Source: Alphaproteobacteria bacterium (GTDB lineage Bacteria > Pseudomonadota > Alphaproteobacteria > Sphingomonadales > Emcibacteraceae). Taken from it: a stretch of 64,000 bases of DNA. Location of the stretch: contig JAUIDN010000009.1 of assembly GCA_030428615.1 (NCBI GenBank), forward strand, positions 1 through 64,000, read 5' to 3'. How positions within the stretch are numbered: the stretch's first letter is position 1; every line of letters starts with the position of its first letter. Below, piece by piece: positions 26,423-35,755 of the stretch. The notes beneath the pieces were generated by a model. That model made no database searches. It saw only the letters and a list, made by a program, of their open reading frames with translations, and was not told the DNA's origin. The position numbers were made by a program, and so were the translations under genes.

Positions 26423-27829
26423 ATGCGGTGTGGAGAAAATATTTTGAGAATAATTCTGTTTATGATTTCGTTAGTGCTTGTATTTGGCGGTTATGCCCAT
26501 GCGGCCACGGATTGGAACATTATTGTTATTGTACCGGATGATCATTCGCGCAGGGCGATGGGGGCTTATGGTGATCCGCAGGCAGTCACCCCGAATTTTG
26601 ATCAACTGGCAAATGAAGGGGTTCGCTTTACCAATGCCTATGCGGCGGCACCAGTATGTTCGCCAAGCCGTGCCGCATTATTCAGTGGTAAATATCCCAG
26701 TCAGGTGGGGGTCCATGATTTTTTGATGTTAAACGAAAAATATGAAGACCGTGGCATGGATACGTCGGCGTTATTGTGGCCGGCGGTTTTAAGAGAAAAC
26801 GGATATGTAACCGGGCTTATCGGCAAGTGGCATTTAGGGACCGCGGAAGAACGCCATCCTCTAAACCGGGGATTTGATTATTTTGTGGGGTATGAACAGG
26901 ATTCGAAAGCATTTGATCCCATCCTTGATGTAAATGGAAAAGTTGGTGAGGTAAAAGGCCATACATCCAATATTTTTGTGCGATATGCCAGAGAATTTAT
27001 AAAGGCCAATAAAGACAGGAAATTTTCACTTAACATTTCCTTTAGGGAGCCACAGCGACCGTGGAATGCCGTGCCGCAGGAAGACCTTGACGCCGTAAAG
27101 GATATTGATCCAGTTGTGCCTGAAGTTGATGGGGTTGATACGGCGTGGCTGAAACAGATGACCCGCGATAATTATGCGGCCATTCATGCGTTGGACCGCG
27201 CAGTCGGGCAGGTGATAGATACACTGGAAGATCTTAATTTATTGAAAAAAACAATCATTATTTATGTTGGGGATCATGGAATGCTTATCGGTCATCATGG
27301 ATATTTCGGTCGCGGCGCGGTGGGTGCCATCGCCGGCAGTGAAGTTGTCGGTAGTGAAAATATCGCCAATCTTTATGACGAAGCGATAAAAATCCCGATG
27401 ATTGTGCGGTGGCCCGGTGTTGTCAAAAATAATTCGGTTGTCGGAATGCCTGTTTCAAACACGGATGTGTACCCAACCATACTCAGTATGCTTGGACTTA
27501 ATGCGCCGGAAAATTATGAACTTGTCGGTCATGATTTGTCGCCGCTTCTGAAGGGCGGAACGCAATCTTCACGGGCCATATTTGCGCAGTATGATATGGA
27601 GAATTTCGGCATTGCGCACCTACGGATGGTGAGGTTTGAAAACTGGAAAATGGTTAAAAGGTTTGGTCTCGGGGCAGATGCGGTACTTGTTGACGAGCTT
27701 TACGATTTGGATGCCGACCCGGGTGAGGAATACAATTTGATCGGCGATCCGCAGCACCAGGATAAAAGGTCAGAGCTGGAAATGTTGCTCCGCGAATGGA
27801 TGGTTAGCATTAATGACCCTGCTTTATGA
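26423..27829 (+). CDS. Secreted sulfatase (type I, formylglycine-dependent)
   Basis: 468 residues with an N-terminal signal peptide ending near AHA-AT. The core has the metal-binding VPDDHSRR, the CSPSR motif (C79 to be converted to formylglycine) and GKWHLG, then GDHGMLIGHHG. It therefore hydrolyses sulfate esters outside the cytoplasm, for example from algal polysaccharides. No modifying enzyme gene is nearby. ATG 26423 lacks a Shine-Dalgarno; TTG 26444, preceded by GGAG at 26432-26435, gives a more typical signal peptide (LRIILFMISLVLVFGGYAHA) and may be the real start. Ends 20 bp inside the convergent GIY-YIG gene. Confidence 0.88.
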   Translation: MRCGENILRIILFMISLVLVFGGYAHAATDWNIIVIVPDDHSRRAMGAYGDPQAVTPNFDQLANEGVRFTNAYAAAPVCSPSRAALFSGKYPSQVGVHDFLMLNEKYEDRGMDTSALLWPAVLRENGYVTGLIGKWHLGTAEERHPLNRGFDYFVGYEQDSKAFDPILDVNGKVGEVKGHTSNIFVRYAREFIKANKDRKFSLNISFREPQRPWNAVPQEDLDAVKDIDPVVPEVDGVDTAWLKQMTRDNYAAIHALDRAVGQVIDTLEDLNLLKKTIIIYVGDHGMLIGHHGYFGRGAVGAIAGSEVVGSENIANLYDEAIKIPMIVRWPGVVKNNSVVGMPVSNTDVYPTILSMLGLNAPENYELVGHDLSPLLKGGTQSSRAIFAQYDMENFGIAHLRMVRFENWKMVKRFGLGADAVLVDELYDLDADPGEEYNLIGDPQHQDKRSELEMLLREWMVSINDPAL

Positions 27830-28061
27830 GTTCTGTTTTTTCATCGCGCGTGAGTTTCTTGATTTCATTTTCACGGATTGATGCCTGACTTCTATTGTCG
27901 TGACGTTCTGTATGAACAACTTTAAACGGTCCGCGACCGCGTGTGTATTTGGCGCCCTTGCCATTATTATGGTCTGACAGCCGTTTTTTCAGATTATTAG
28001 TGATTCCAGTATAATAGCTGTCATCACCGCATTTTAAGATATAAAGGGTCCAGTCAGTCAT
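27810..28061 (-). CDS. GIY-YIG nuclease superfamily protein (UPF0213-like)
   Basis: 83 residues: LYILKCGDDSYYTGIT forms the GIY-YIG pair, followed by KRLSDHN and the ENEIKKL segment seen in small stand-alone YhbQ-type members. The role is probably nucleic-acid cleavage or repair; unproven. Overlaps the sulfatase 3' end convergently by 20 bp. Confidence 0.85.
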   Translation of the reverse strand: MTDWTLYILKCGDDSYYTGITNNLKKRLSDHNNGKGAKYTRGRGPFKVVHTERHDNRSQASIRENEIKKLTRDEKTELIKQGH

Positions 28062-28124
28062 GAAGGCTCACTTTATGGTTAATTTTCAACAACAGAAATG
28101 TGATTGCACTTCCATCCAAAACTT

Positions 28125-28155
28125 TAGACAAAATGGCGGAATTGTGCTATATAAT
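28125..28155 (+). promoter_or_regulatory. Candidate sigma-70-type promoter for the intradiol dioxygenase gene
   Basis: A TTAGACA-like -35 element ends at 28130; a 17-nt spacer leads to TATATAAT at 28148-28155. The implied transcription start near 28162 lies just ahead of the ribosome-binding site at 28175, which fits translation starting at 28185-28188. Read by eye only. Confidence 0.45.
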
Positions 28156-28174
28156 CTGTGTAAGTTTAGTATTA

Positions 28175-28180
28175 AGGAGA
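28175..28180 (+). promoter_or_regulatory. Ribosome-binding site deciding a non-ATG start
   Basis: AAGGAGA immediately follows an in-frame TAA (28173-28175) and sits 5 nt before ATC 28185 and 8 nt before ATT 28188. The first ATG/GTG/TTG in the frame is 54 nt or more further on. Confidence 0.6.
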
Positions 28181-28184
28181 AAGT

Positions 28185-28832
28185 ATCATTTCTGACAATC
28201 ATTTTACACGACGATCTTTTATTGGTGGAACGGCGGCATTGGCCGTGGGCAAGCTGATGGTAACACCGGCGATTGCCGATATTCATCATCCGACGCCGGA
28301 ACAAACATCCGGGCCGTTTTTTCCGGAACATAATCAATTGGACAAAGACGCGGATTTAACAAGAGTTCAAGGTCGTTCCGGGAAAGCAGAGGGGGATGTG
28401 ATCTTTGTCAGCGGAAAAATACTGGATGTTTTTGGTAATCCGATTGAGGGTGCTGCAATCGATATCTGGCAGGCTAATAAGTGGGGCCGTTATGATCATG
28501 TCGATGATGACAACCCCGCACCGCTTGATCCCAATTTCCAAGGTTGGGCGAGACTTAGGAGTGGTGCTGACGGATCATACAGTGTGATGACGATCAAACC
28601 GGGGGCATATCCGCAAGAGGGAGATTGGCGTCCGCCGCACATTCATTTCAGAGTTGGCAGAAGAGGATTTCGTCAAACCATCACACAGATGTATTTTAAG
28701 GGTGATCCCCTTAATGACAAGGATAGCATTCTGAATGATATAGAACCTAAAGCCGTCAGGGACCTTCTTGTTGTTGATTTCAAAGCAGGTATTGGAAAGT
28801 TTGACCTTGTACTGGAGACACGCAGAGGGTAA
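28185..28832 (+). CDS. Tat-exported intradiol ring-cleavage dioxygenase, start at ATC/ATT
   Basis: 215 residues if read from ATC 28185 (ATT 28188 equally possible). The reading frame opens right after a TAA and at once encodes a twin-arginine signal: TRRSFIGG then a hydrophobic AALAVG stretch. The usual first start, TTG 28239, would remove it. The mature domain has the catechol/protocatechuate 3,4-dioxygenase beta-fold with iron ligands WGRYDH (Tyr), GAYPQ (Tyr) and PPHIHF (two His), preceded by TSGPFFPE. It should cleave a catechol-type aromatic between the hydroxyls, in the periplasm. A strong AAGGAG precedes the start. The gene is followed by the RoxA-like gene after 37 bp. Confidence 0.75.
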   Translation: MISDNHFTRRSFIGGTAALAVGKLMVTPAIADIHHPTPEQTSGPFFPEHNQLDKDADLTRVQGRSGKAEGDVIFVSGKILDVFGNPIEGAAIDIWQANKWGRYDHVDDDNPAPLDPNFQGWARLRSGADGSYSVMTIKPGAYPQEGDWRPPHIHFRVGRRGFRQTITQMYFKGDPLNDKDSILNDIEPKAVRDLLVVDFKAGIGKFDLVLETRRG

Positions 28833-28869
28833 ATCAGTATCCACAATTTGATCACTACATGGATATAAT

Positions 28870-29736
28870 ATGCCCAAGGCGATACCAGTCTTATCACAGA
28901 TGCCGGACGTGGTGGAACTTTATCAGGAATATTGGAATAAAAAACCGTTCCTTGTAAAAGGTCTTGTGGAGACAGAAATCACCAGACACCTGATATCTGC
29001 GGAGGAACTGGCAGGGTTATCCCTTGAAGAAGATGTCCGCTCCCGTATTGTCAAGAAAGGCAACACGCCCTCCGACTGGTCATGCGATCATGGGCCGTTT
29101 GAAGAAAGTCTATTTTCATCACTTGGCGAACGTAATTGGAGCCTGCTTGTTCAGGATGTTGAAAAACACCATGTGCCGACCGGTAAGCTTATGGAGCCTT
29201 TTTCAATTTCGCCCCGGTGGTTAATTGATGATGTAATGGTTAGTTATTCGACCCCCGGGGGTGGCGTTGGTCCTCATGTAGACAGTTATCATGTGTTTCT
29301 TGTGCAGGGGGCAGGCAGACGTCGCTGGAAAGTCGGGTTTGATGTAATCAGGGATGAGCACTATATAGACGGCATTGATCTGAAAATTTTAAAAGACCCA
29401 TTTGACGGACAGGTTTTCGAGGTGGAATGTGGTGATGTGATTTATATTCCGCCCGGCATTGCCCACGAAGGCGAAACATTAGAGGCAGGATTGACTTATT
29501 CAATCGGCTTTTTGGGGCCATCGCTTTCCGAGTTGTTTGTTGAATTTGGACATTATATCGAAGAACAGGAAAAACTGAACTGGCGTTATGATGCGGGCTT
29601 GCTTGATCATACCTCCGCCGGTGAAGAAATGTCGGATGATGAGGTAAGTAATTTCAAATCCGCACTCGCGGAAACGATAGCATCGCATCATTTTGAAAAA
29701 TGGCTTAAAAATTATTTTACCGAATTAAAAGACTAG
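28870..29736 (+). CDS. roxA: JmjC/cupin ribosomal oxygenase, RoxA (YcfD)-like
   Basis: 288 residues. The JmjC core has [20 protein letters not shown] (iron ligands H136 and D138) and [10 protein letters not shown] (His about 198), with GRRRWKVG between, matching E. coli YcfD, which hydroxylates an arginine of ribosomal protein L16. A C-terminal helical domain is present. It needs Fe(II) and 2-oxoglutarate. Its TAG stop shares CTAG with the convergent cobT stop. Confidence 0.8.
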   Translation: MPKAIPVLSQMPDVVELYQEYWNKKPFLVKGLVETEITRHLISAEELAGLSLEEDVRSRIVKKGNTPSDWSCDHGPFEESLFSSLGERNWSLLVQDVEKHHVPTGKLMEPFSISPRWLIDDVMVSYSTPGGGVGPHVDSYHVFLVQGAGRRRWKVGFDVIRDEHYIDGIDLKILKDPFDGQVFEVECGDVIYIPPGIAHEGETLEAGLTYSIGFLGPSLSELFVEFGHYIEEQEKLNWRYDAGLLDHTSAGEEMSDDEVSNFKSALAETIASHHFEKWLKNYFTELKD

Positions 29737-31577
29737 CTGTCTTCAAATAATAAAGCGAGCTGATCCGTGATTGCGCCGCCCAATTGATCCGCATCCATTA
29801 TTGTTATGGCATTTTTATAATATCTTGTAACATCGTGACCAATGCCGATCGCCAACAATTTTATCGGTGATTTATTTTCTATAACTTCAATGACGTGACG
29901 CAGGTGGTCTTCCAGAAAGTTTGCGCTGTTGGATGAAAGGGTGCTGTCATCAACCGGGGCGCCGTCGGAAATAACCATAAGAATTCGGCGTTCTTCCGGT
30001 CGGCTGATCAATCTGTTATGCGCCCAGAGAAGGCTTTCACCGTCAATGTTTTCCTTAAGCAACCCTTCGCGCAGCATGAGGCCAAGATTATTACGGCAAC
30101 GCCGTAGCGGGCTGTCTGCTGACTTGTAGATAATGTGGCGAAGGTCATTTAAACGGCCCGGGTTATCGGGCTTACCATCTTCCGTCCATTTGATGCGTGA
30201 TTTTCCGCCCTTCCACGCTTTCGTCGTAAAGCCTAGGATTTCGACTTTTACACCACACCGTTCCAGTGTGCGTGACAATATATCACCGCACATAGCAGCA
30301 ATTGAAATGGGGCGTCCGCGCATGGAACCGGAATTGTCAATAAGCAGCGTTACAACGGTATCTTTAAATTCGCTGTCATTTTCCACCTTGAATGACAAAG
30401 GATGAAGCGGGTTTGTCGCGACCCGTGTTAAACGAGCGGTGTCCAGTATGCCTTCCTCAAGGTCAAATTCCCATGACCGCGTTTGTTTGGCCATAAGCAG
30501 CCGTTGTAATCTGTTGGCCAGTTTGGCGACCATACCCTGCAAATGATAGAGCTGCTGATCCAGTTTTTTTCTCAATTGAATAAGTTCATCCGGATCACAA
30601 AGGTCTTCCGCGGCCACATATTCATCGAATTCGCGCGTGTATACCTGATATCCGGGCCCGAGTGAGTAAAGCCCGTATGGGTCATTGTCGTTTCTGGGTG
30701 GTGCGGCATTTTCATTTTGTGCCTGCTTCAGCATTTCCATCAGTTCTTCGGTCGACATTTCAGTGTTTTGATCACCACTTGCATCATCGTCAACCTGTTC
30801 ATCGGATGGTTCCCCGCTTTCATCCTGCCCTTCGTCAGATTGATCCATGTCATTTTCAATATCTTCTTCGGACTGATCATTATCTTCGAATTGATCTTCC
30901 AGATCATCACCACCATCATCGTCTGGTTCTTCATCCTGATCATAATCACGTGCCAGATCCAGATCGGCAATGACCTTACGACTTAACTTCGAAAATTGGT
31001 CCTGATCGTTGATGTTTTTAACAAGTTCATCAAGATGGAGGCCTGCTTTTTCTTCAATTTCATAGCGGAGCGCGTTAACAGCTTTACGTGTTGATTTCGG
31101 TGGTAATTCGTGGGTTAAACGTTCACGCACCAATAGTTTTAGAACATCACTAAGCGGTGAGGCCTTTAGCTCATCGGGGGGAGCGATTTCATGCTCATGA
31201 TAATATTTTTCCGTGTGTGCTTTCAGGTTTTTAGCAACACCCTTCAATTCGTTCGTGCCGATTGCTTCGACGCGTGCGTCTTCAATGGCATTATAAACTG
31301 CGACAGCCAGATCGCCACTGGGCATGTATTTATGATGTAGGCCGTTGTCATGAAACCGTTTGTGAAGCGAGAAGCTGTCCCCCTTTCCACGAAGTTCAGC
31401 GATCTCCGATTCCGACATATCCGAATAGACCATCGGCAACCGCAACTGCCCGGGCGATGGCGCGGGTGCGGTGCCGAAACTCACTTCCAATTCTCCATCA
31501 TTTGCAAGCGCGCGCACGGTTGATGAAACCGCTCGTTTGAAATCTTCCAGATTTTGCAGGTTGGTCTTGCTCACCAC
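29733..31577 (-). CDS. cobT: Aerobic cobaltochelatase subunit CobT
   Basis: About 614 residues. An N-terminal helical domain is followed by a long acidic stretch (about 210-270, runs of D/E), a linker, and a C-terminal VWA domain with the MIDAS motif DNSGSM (about 411). CobT with CobS powers cobalt insertion into hydrogenobyrinic acid a,c-diamide by CobN in aerobic B12 synthesis; cobN is not in the window. Start taken as GTG 31577, 6 nt after AAAGG; TTG 31580 is also in frame. The gene lies 15 bp downstream of cobS, an arrangement common in alphaproteobacteria. Confidence 0.92.
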   Translation of the reverse strand: MVSKTNLQNLEDFKRAVSSTVRALANDGELEVSFGTAPAPSPGQLRLPMVYSDMSESEIAELRGKGDSFSLHKRFHDNGLHHKYMPSGDLAVAVYNAIEDARVEAIGTNELKGVAKNLKAHTEKYYHEHEIAPPDELKASPLSDVLKLLVRERLTHELPPKSTRKAVNALRYEIEEKAGLHLDELVKNINDQDQFSKLSRKVIADLDLARDYDQDEEPDDDGGDDLEDQFEDNDQSEEDIENDMDQSDEGQDESGEPSDEQVDDDASGDQNTEMSTEELMEMLKQAQNENAAPPRNDNDPYGLYSLGPGYQVYTREFDEYVAAEDLCDPDELIQLRKKLDQQLYHLQGMVAKLANRLQRLLMAKQTRSWEFDLEEGILDTARLTRVATNPLHPLSFKVENDSEFKDTVVTLLIDNSGSMRGRPISIAAMCGDILSRTLERCGVKVEILGFTTKAWKGGKSRIKWTEDGKPDNPGRLNDLRHIIYKSADSPLRRCRNNLGLMLREGLLKENIDGESLLWAHNRLISRPEERRILMVISDGAPVDDSTLSSNSANFLEDHLRHVIEVIENKSPIKLLAIGIGHDVTRYYKNAITIMDADQLGGAITDQLALLFEDS

Positions 31578-31592
31578 CAAATGCCTTTCCGG

Positions 31593-32594
31593 TTAAAATT
31601 CCGACTTTTGGATTACTGGCGCGCCTTCAAGTTCTTCACCAAAACAGCGCTGATAATATTCAGCGATTACCGGGCGCTCAAGTTCGTCACATTTGTTAAG
31701 AAATGAGAGACGGAATGAAAAGGCCAGATCTTTGAAGATTTCGTAATTTTCCGCCCAGGTCAAAACAGTTCTTGGCGACATGACCGTAGAGATATCACCA
31801 TTTATGAATCCTTTTCGGCTTAAGTCTGCAACCTGCACCATTTGCTTTATGATCTTTAAATCTTCTTCGTTTTGCATTATCGGCATTTTAGCGGCAATGA
31901 CATTTTCTTCGTGCTCATGCGGCAGATAATTAAGTGTCGTAACAATGCTCCAGCGGTCCATTTGGCCCTGGTTTATCTGCTGTGTGCCATGATAGAGCCC
32001 GGTCGTATCCCCAAGGCCGATTGTATTGGTCGTCGAAAAAAGTCTGAACGAAGGATGCGGATGGATAACCCTGTTTTGATCAAGCAGGGTCAGTTTACCT
32101 GCGACCTCAAGGACACGTTGAATAACAAACATGACGTCCGGCCGTCCGGCATCATATTCATCAAATACAAGAGCGGTCGGGTTTTGTAGCGCCCAAGGGA
32201 GAATCCCTTCTTTAAATTCTGTGACCTGTACGCCGTCTTTCAGTGTAATGGCATCCTTACCGATAAGATCAATCCGGCTGATGTGGCTGTCGAGATTGAC
32301 GCGCAGACAAGGCCAATTCAGACGTGCAGCCACCTGTTCTATATGTGTTGATTTTCCTGTTCCGTGGTAGCCCTGTACCATAACGCGTCGGTTATGTTCA
32401 AACCCCGCGAGTATTGCAAGTGTTGTATCGTGATCAAAAATATAATTTTTATCAATTTCCGGAACATGCTCATCCGGTTCCGAAAAACCGTGAACTTCCA
32501 TGTCTGATTCGATGCCGAAAACCTGATTTACGTTCAATAACATATCAGGTGTGCCGGATTCTGCGTCTGTATTCGTCGTCATTTTAGTATCCAT
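31593..32594 (-). CDS. cobS: Aerobic cobaltochelatase subunit CobS
   Basis: 333 residues of the AAA+ MoxR-like class: Walker [10 protein letters not shown] (75-83), [18 protein letters not shown], Walker [10 protein letters not shown], and [19 protein letters not shown], which is characteristic of CobS. It forms the ATPase ring with CobT. ATG 32594 is followed by a second ATG at 32582; neither has a strong Shine-Dalgarno. Between the J-domain gene (12 bp upstream) and cobT. Confidence 0.92.
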   Translation of the reverse strand: MDTKMTTNTDAESGTPDMLLNVNQVFGIESDMEVHGFSEPDEHVPEIDKNYIFDHDTTLAILAGFEHNRRVMVQGYHGTGKSTHIEQVAARLNWPCLRVNLDSHISRIDLIGKDAITLKDGVQVTEFKEGILPWALQNPTALVFDEYDAGRPDVMFVIQRVLEVAGKLTLLDQNRVIHPHPSFRLFSTTNTIGLGDTTGLYHGTQQINQGQMDRWSIVTTLNYLPHEHEENVIAAKMPIMQNEEDLKIIKQMVQVADLSRKGFINGDISTVMSPRTVLTWAENYEIFKDLAFSFRLSFLNKCDELERPVIAEYYQRCFGEELEGAPVIQKSEF

Positions 32595-32606
32595 TTGATT
32601 GGAAAG

Positions 32607-33101
32607 TTATTTAAAGTCTTTATCTTTCAGAGCGTTATAAGCTTCACTAATTTTGTTAAAAATATAGGTGCCATTCTCAAGGTCGGGATTTTGGTCCGGA
32701 TGGCAATGTTTGACAAGTGTTTTATAAGCTTTTTTGATCTCGTCCGGTGTTGCCCCGGTATCCAACCCGAGTATTTTGAGATGAGAAAGGTCCTTGCGAG
32801 TGTAGTTTAACGCTGTTTGACCGGAAACGTGACGCATTCTAATATCGGGGTTAACCCCCGGTGCCGGTTTCTTGAATTCGTTAAAGGATGAGCCACTGGA
32901 TTTATTTTGTTTCTGGGTCCAGTTGGGGCCGGCAGAGCCAATGAAAGGTCCCTGATTTACCACACTGAGATCAAAGGTACGCGCATGTGTCTGGCAAAAC
33001 CAATGAATATCATCCTTGTTTGCGGAAGTTTGGATACGGTAGCGTCCCTCCCGATCGCAATTCTTCCATTCACAATGTTTTGTGTTTGTGGCGGTACTCA
33101 T
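32607..33101 (-). CDS. Small protein with N-terminal Cys/His cluster and C-terminal J domain
   Basis: About 164 residues; ATG 33101 (MSTATNTK) is preferred over 33113. A CxxxxC...CxxH set (about C10, C15, C36, H39) could bind zinc; a C-terminal J domain follows with the HPD motif (KHCHPDQNPD), so it should stimulate a DnaK ATPase. Genes of this type often precede cobS in alphaproteobacteria. A paralogue with the same layout is at 51927-52424. Divergent from bolA. Confidence 0.85.
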   Translation of the reverse strand: MSTATNTKHCEWKNCDREGRYRIQTSANKDDIHWFCQTHARTFDLSVVNQGPFIGSAGPNWTQKQNKSSGSSFNEFKKPAPGVNPDIRMRHVSGQTALNYTRKDLSHLKILGLDTGATPDEIKKAYKTLVKHCHPDQNPDLENGTYIFNKISEAYNALKDKDFK

Positions 33102-33186
33102 AATTATTGCCATTCATCTGTTGTCATCAAACTACATTCGCTTTATAGCAGTATTTATCCAATTCATAAATCAGGAAAGATCATTA

Positions 33187-33453
33187 ATGAGTGTAAAAGA
33201 AATTATTGAATCAAAAGTGAATGAGGCATTAAATCCTGAACTTCTGGAAGTTATTGACGAATCCCATAAACATGCGGGCCATGTTGGGGCACGTCCCGAA
33301 GGTGAGACTCATTTTCATATCAATATGACGGCCAGTATGCTCAATGGAAAAAATCGTGTTGAACGTCAGCGGATGATCTATAAAATACTTTCAGATGAAC
33401 TCGCGGGTCCGATACACGCGCTTTCCTTATCTTTAAAAGGCACAAATGATTAA
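33187..33453 (+). CDS. bolA: BolA family protein
   Basis: 88 residues from ATG 33187 (MSVKEIIESK); the frame extends upstream but without support. BolA fold markers: SHKHAGHVGARPEGETHFHI, then RVERQRMIYKIL and HALSL. BolA proteins partner monothiol glutaredoxins in Fe-S handling and act in morphology and stress. Convergent with the AEC transporter gene with a 4-bp overlap of the stops. Confidence 0.9.
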   Translation: MSVKEIIESKVNEALNPELLEVIDESHKHAGHVGARPEGETHFHINMTASMLNGKNRVERQRMIYKILSDELAGPIHALSLSLKGTND

Positions 33454-34325
33454 AACAGGTAAAGAAGCATTACCGGTATTGTGATGAAACTAAGCAGGGT
33501 CGTGATCAATATCAGGCTCGCCACCTCTTCGGGGTTGCGGTTGTATTTTGATGCAAGAAGATAACTGAAAACCGCCACAGGCATCGACATTTGCAGGATT
33601 AGCACATTTCTTTCGATGCCCTGAAAATTGAATAGATATGCGGTACCGATGCCGATAGCCATCCCGATCGCTATTTTCCCTGCTGCGATAGCAGACATTT
33701 TACCAAAACGGATCATCGGGAGTTTCGCCAATGATGCGCCAAGAGTAAGTAACATCAGCGGGATCGTGACACCCGCGAGCAGTTGAGTTGTGTTCATAAG
33801 CCACGTGGGCGGTGTGATCCCGGTCTGAATAAAAAACAGAGCGGCAATAATACCCCAGATCATTGTTATTCTGAGCAGGAATGTAGGGTTCATATTCCCG
33901 TGGGAAATGTAGACGGCAATGGTAAATTGAAAAATACTCCCCACAACCAAATAAGCGATGGCGAATGCCATTCCCACTTCACCAAAGGCAAATAAGCTTA
34001 ATGGTACGCCCATATTTCCACAATTTGTTGAAGAAAGTGCGATGATATAACCTCTTTTTGGCAGGTCGAAGATGAAGACAAAAATAACTGACACAACCAG
34101 TAATGTTAAGAGAGCTACGAATGATGCGAGCATGAAATTTGTCGCAGTGCCCATATCTTCGCCAAGCTTCAATATGCCGACAAAAGTAAGACAGGGAGTT
34201 CCAAAATTCATATTAATGCGTGTGACGAAATCAGTGGGAAAATCGAAACCGCGCTTAACCCAAAGATAACCGATCAGGCTGATGATCAATACGGGGGATA
34301 TTACGTTGAAGAGTTCTACAAACAT
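33450..34325 (-). CDS. AEC family transporter
   Basis: 291 residues with about ten hydrophobic helices; GTPCLTFVGILKL and SSTNCGNMGVPLSLFAFGE are typical of the auxin efflux carrier family, in which bacterial members carry organic acids such as malate or malonate. It begins 6 bp after the LysR regulator gene on the same strand, so the regulator probably controls it or shares its transcript. Substrate unknown. Confidence 0.85.
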   Translation of the reverse strand: MFVELFNVISPVLIISLIGYLWVKRGFDFPTDFVTRINMNFGTPCLTFVGILKLGEDMGTATNFMLASFVALLTLLVVSVIFVFIFDLPKRGYIIALSSTNCGNMGVPLSLFAFGEVGMAFAIAYLVVGSIFQFTIAVYISHGNMNPTFLLRITMIWGIIAALFFIQTGITPPTWLMNTTQLLAGVTIPLMLLTLGASLAKLPMIRFGKMSAIAAGKIAIGMAIGIGTAYLFNFQGIERNVLILQMSMPVAVFSYLLASKYNRNPEEVASLILITTLLSFITIPVMLLYLF

Positions 34326-34331
34326 CCAAGT

Positions 34332-35219
34332 CTAACTTTCATAGGTTATCTCCGGAAGGTGCGACTGTGTGAAACTGATAAATTGATCAAGGAGGTTAAT
34401 GCGTTCCTCACTCAATTGATATTCTGATTTTATCAAACCTATTTCGCGTTCGAAATCATATCCGATCATTTTGATGCGTTTTACACCTTCCATTTTATAA
34501 TTGTCCGGCATTGTTGTAAAACCCACCCCGGCTGCGACCATGGCAAGGGCTCTTTCATCCTGGCTGGTATTGTAAACCAGGCGTGGGCGAACGTTATGAT
34601 CGGTAAAGAAGCGGCTGGTTTCACTTAAAATTTCGCACCTCGAACGAACAATTGTTGGCTCGCCAGCAAATTCGGCTGGATGAATGATGTCCATTTTTGC
34701 TAATGGGTGGTGATCAGCAAGGGCAATTGAATAGCCTTCTTTGTATAGAGGAATTTTGTCCTGTTTTAACGTTGCTCTTACGATTGTAAGGGCGATGTCG
34801 ATCTTTCCTTCATCAAGTCTATTTTGGATTTCCTGCTCGGTTCCTTCAAAAAGTTCAATGACCAGGCTGGTGGCTTCACGCATAAACGCTGTGAGAATGT
34901 TGCTTACAACAGATGCGGGCACCGTCATCAGGATGCCCAGCCTCAACACCTGGGAGTGGCCTGTTGATTTGATATCGGCTTCTGCCAGATTTAATTGATA
35001 CAGGATAGACTTAGCATGCGGGACAAAACGAGTGCCGCTTTCGGTCAAAAAGACACGCTTGGATGTCCGGTCGAATAATTTACTACCCAGATCGGCTTCC
35101 AGCTTTTTTATGCCCGCTGATAATGTGGGCTGTGTGACGAAAACCCTTTTGGCGGCTTTGGTGAAGCTTCCGGTTTCCACGACGGCAAGAAAATAGCGAA
35201 GTTGATAATTTTCAATCAT
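34332..35219 (-). CDS. LysR family transcriptional regulator
   Basis: 295 residues: N-terminal winged helix (about 5-64; FLAVVETGSFTKAAKRVFVTQPTLSAGIKKLEADLG) and a substrate-binding effector domain. CysB-like LysR proteins usually bind T-N11-A dyads; a perfect one lies 29 bp upstream at 35248-35264, suggesting autoregulation and control of the divergent membrane-protein gene. It forms a two-gene unit with the AEC transporter. Confidence 0.9.
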   Translation of the reverse strand: MIENYQLRYFLAVVETGSFTKAAKRVFVTQPTLSAGIKKLEADLGSKLFDRTSKRVFLTESGTRFVPHAKSILYQLNLAEADIKSTGHSQVLRLGILMTVPASVVSNILTAFMREATSLVIELFEGTEQEIQNRLDEGKIDIALTIVRATLKQDKIPLYKEGYSIALADHHPLAKMDIIHPAEFAGEPTIVRSRCEILSETSRFFTDHNVRPRLVYNTSQDERALAMVAAGVGFTTMPDNYKMEGVKRIKMIGYDFEREIGLIKSEYQLSEERINLLDQFISFTQSHLPEITYES

Positions 35220-35247
35220 TGATGATTTTTACTTTGTTCCGGTTACT

Positions 35248-35264
35248 TATAGATAATATCTATA
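35248..35264. promoter_or_regulatory. Palindromic LysR-type operator candidate
   Basis: TATAGAT-AAT-ATCTATA is a perfect 7-bp inverted repeat that contains the T-N11-A pattern. It lies between lysR (start 35219) and the divergent gene at 35333. Binding is inferred. Confidence 0.55.
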
Positions 35265-35332
35265 CCAATGATATTTGTAAAATGGGATATTTTGTTTTAA
35301 ACTCCAGTAAAAAATAAAACAGGGAGAGAAAA

Positions 35333-35707
35333 ATGGAGACTGTCAAAAAAAACTGGCCGGAATATCTGGCGGGGCTTGCCTTTTTGATGTTGCTTTATAA
35401 GGTTTTTCAGCAAAGTGTGCTTGAACATCATTTTATTATCCCATCAACACAGTGGTTGCCACCGGCAATTATTGTTGGAAATGTGATTTATTACAGCCGA
35501 AAGGGGCATAAATGGGCGAAAATAATGCTTTTCTGGTCGTGTTTTGTGGCTGAGTTTCTTGGCTTTTTGTCGCTGTTTTACTCACCAACGCTGGCAAAAA
35601 CATACATTGGTCCATTGTGGGCGGGCATAATTGTTGCGGTTTTGGTATCAATTTTCGGTTATTTGTTGTACAGTTACCAGAAATCGAATGAGTTATTTAA
35701 AGATTAA
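35333..35707 (+). CDS. Small membrane protein, unrecognised
   Basis: 124 residues with four hydrophobic segments (about 10-28, 42-55, 63-85 and 95-115) joined by short basic loops, ending in a polar tail. GGGAGAG precedes the ATG. I do not recognise a family. Position, divergent from the LysR gene across the operator candidate, suggests control by that regulator. Confidence 0.7.
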   Translation: METVKKNWPEYLAGLAFLMLLYKVFQQSVLEHHFIIPSTQWLPPAIIVGNVIYYSRKGHKWAKIMLFWSCFVAEFLGFLSLFYSPTLAKTYIGPLWAGIIVAVLVSIFGYLLYSYQKSNELFKD

Positions 35708-35726
35708 CCCTTTTAGGGTAGGGTTA
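35705..35726 (+). terminator. Possible weak terminator hairpin
   Basis: TAACCCT/AGGGTTA forms a 7-bp stem with an 8-nt loop that overlaps the stop codon. The T-run begins only about 11 nt later (after TTGAGAGGA), so termination may be weak, allowing read-through to the hydrolase gene. Confidence 0.3.
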
Positions 35727-35755
35727 GTTGAGAGGATTTTTTGTTGGGTTAATTA

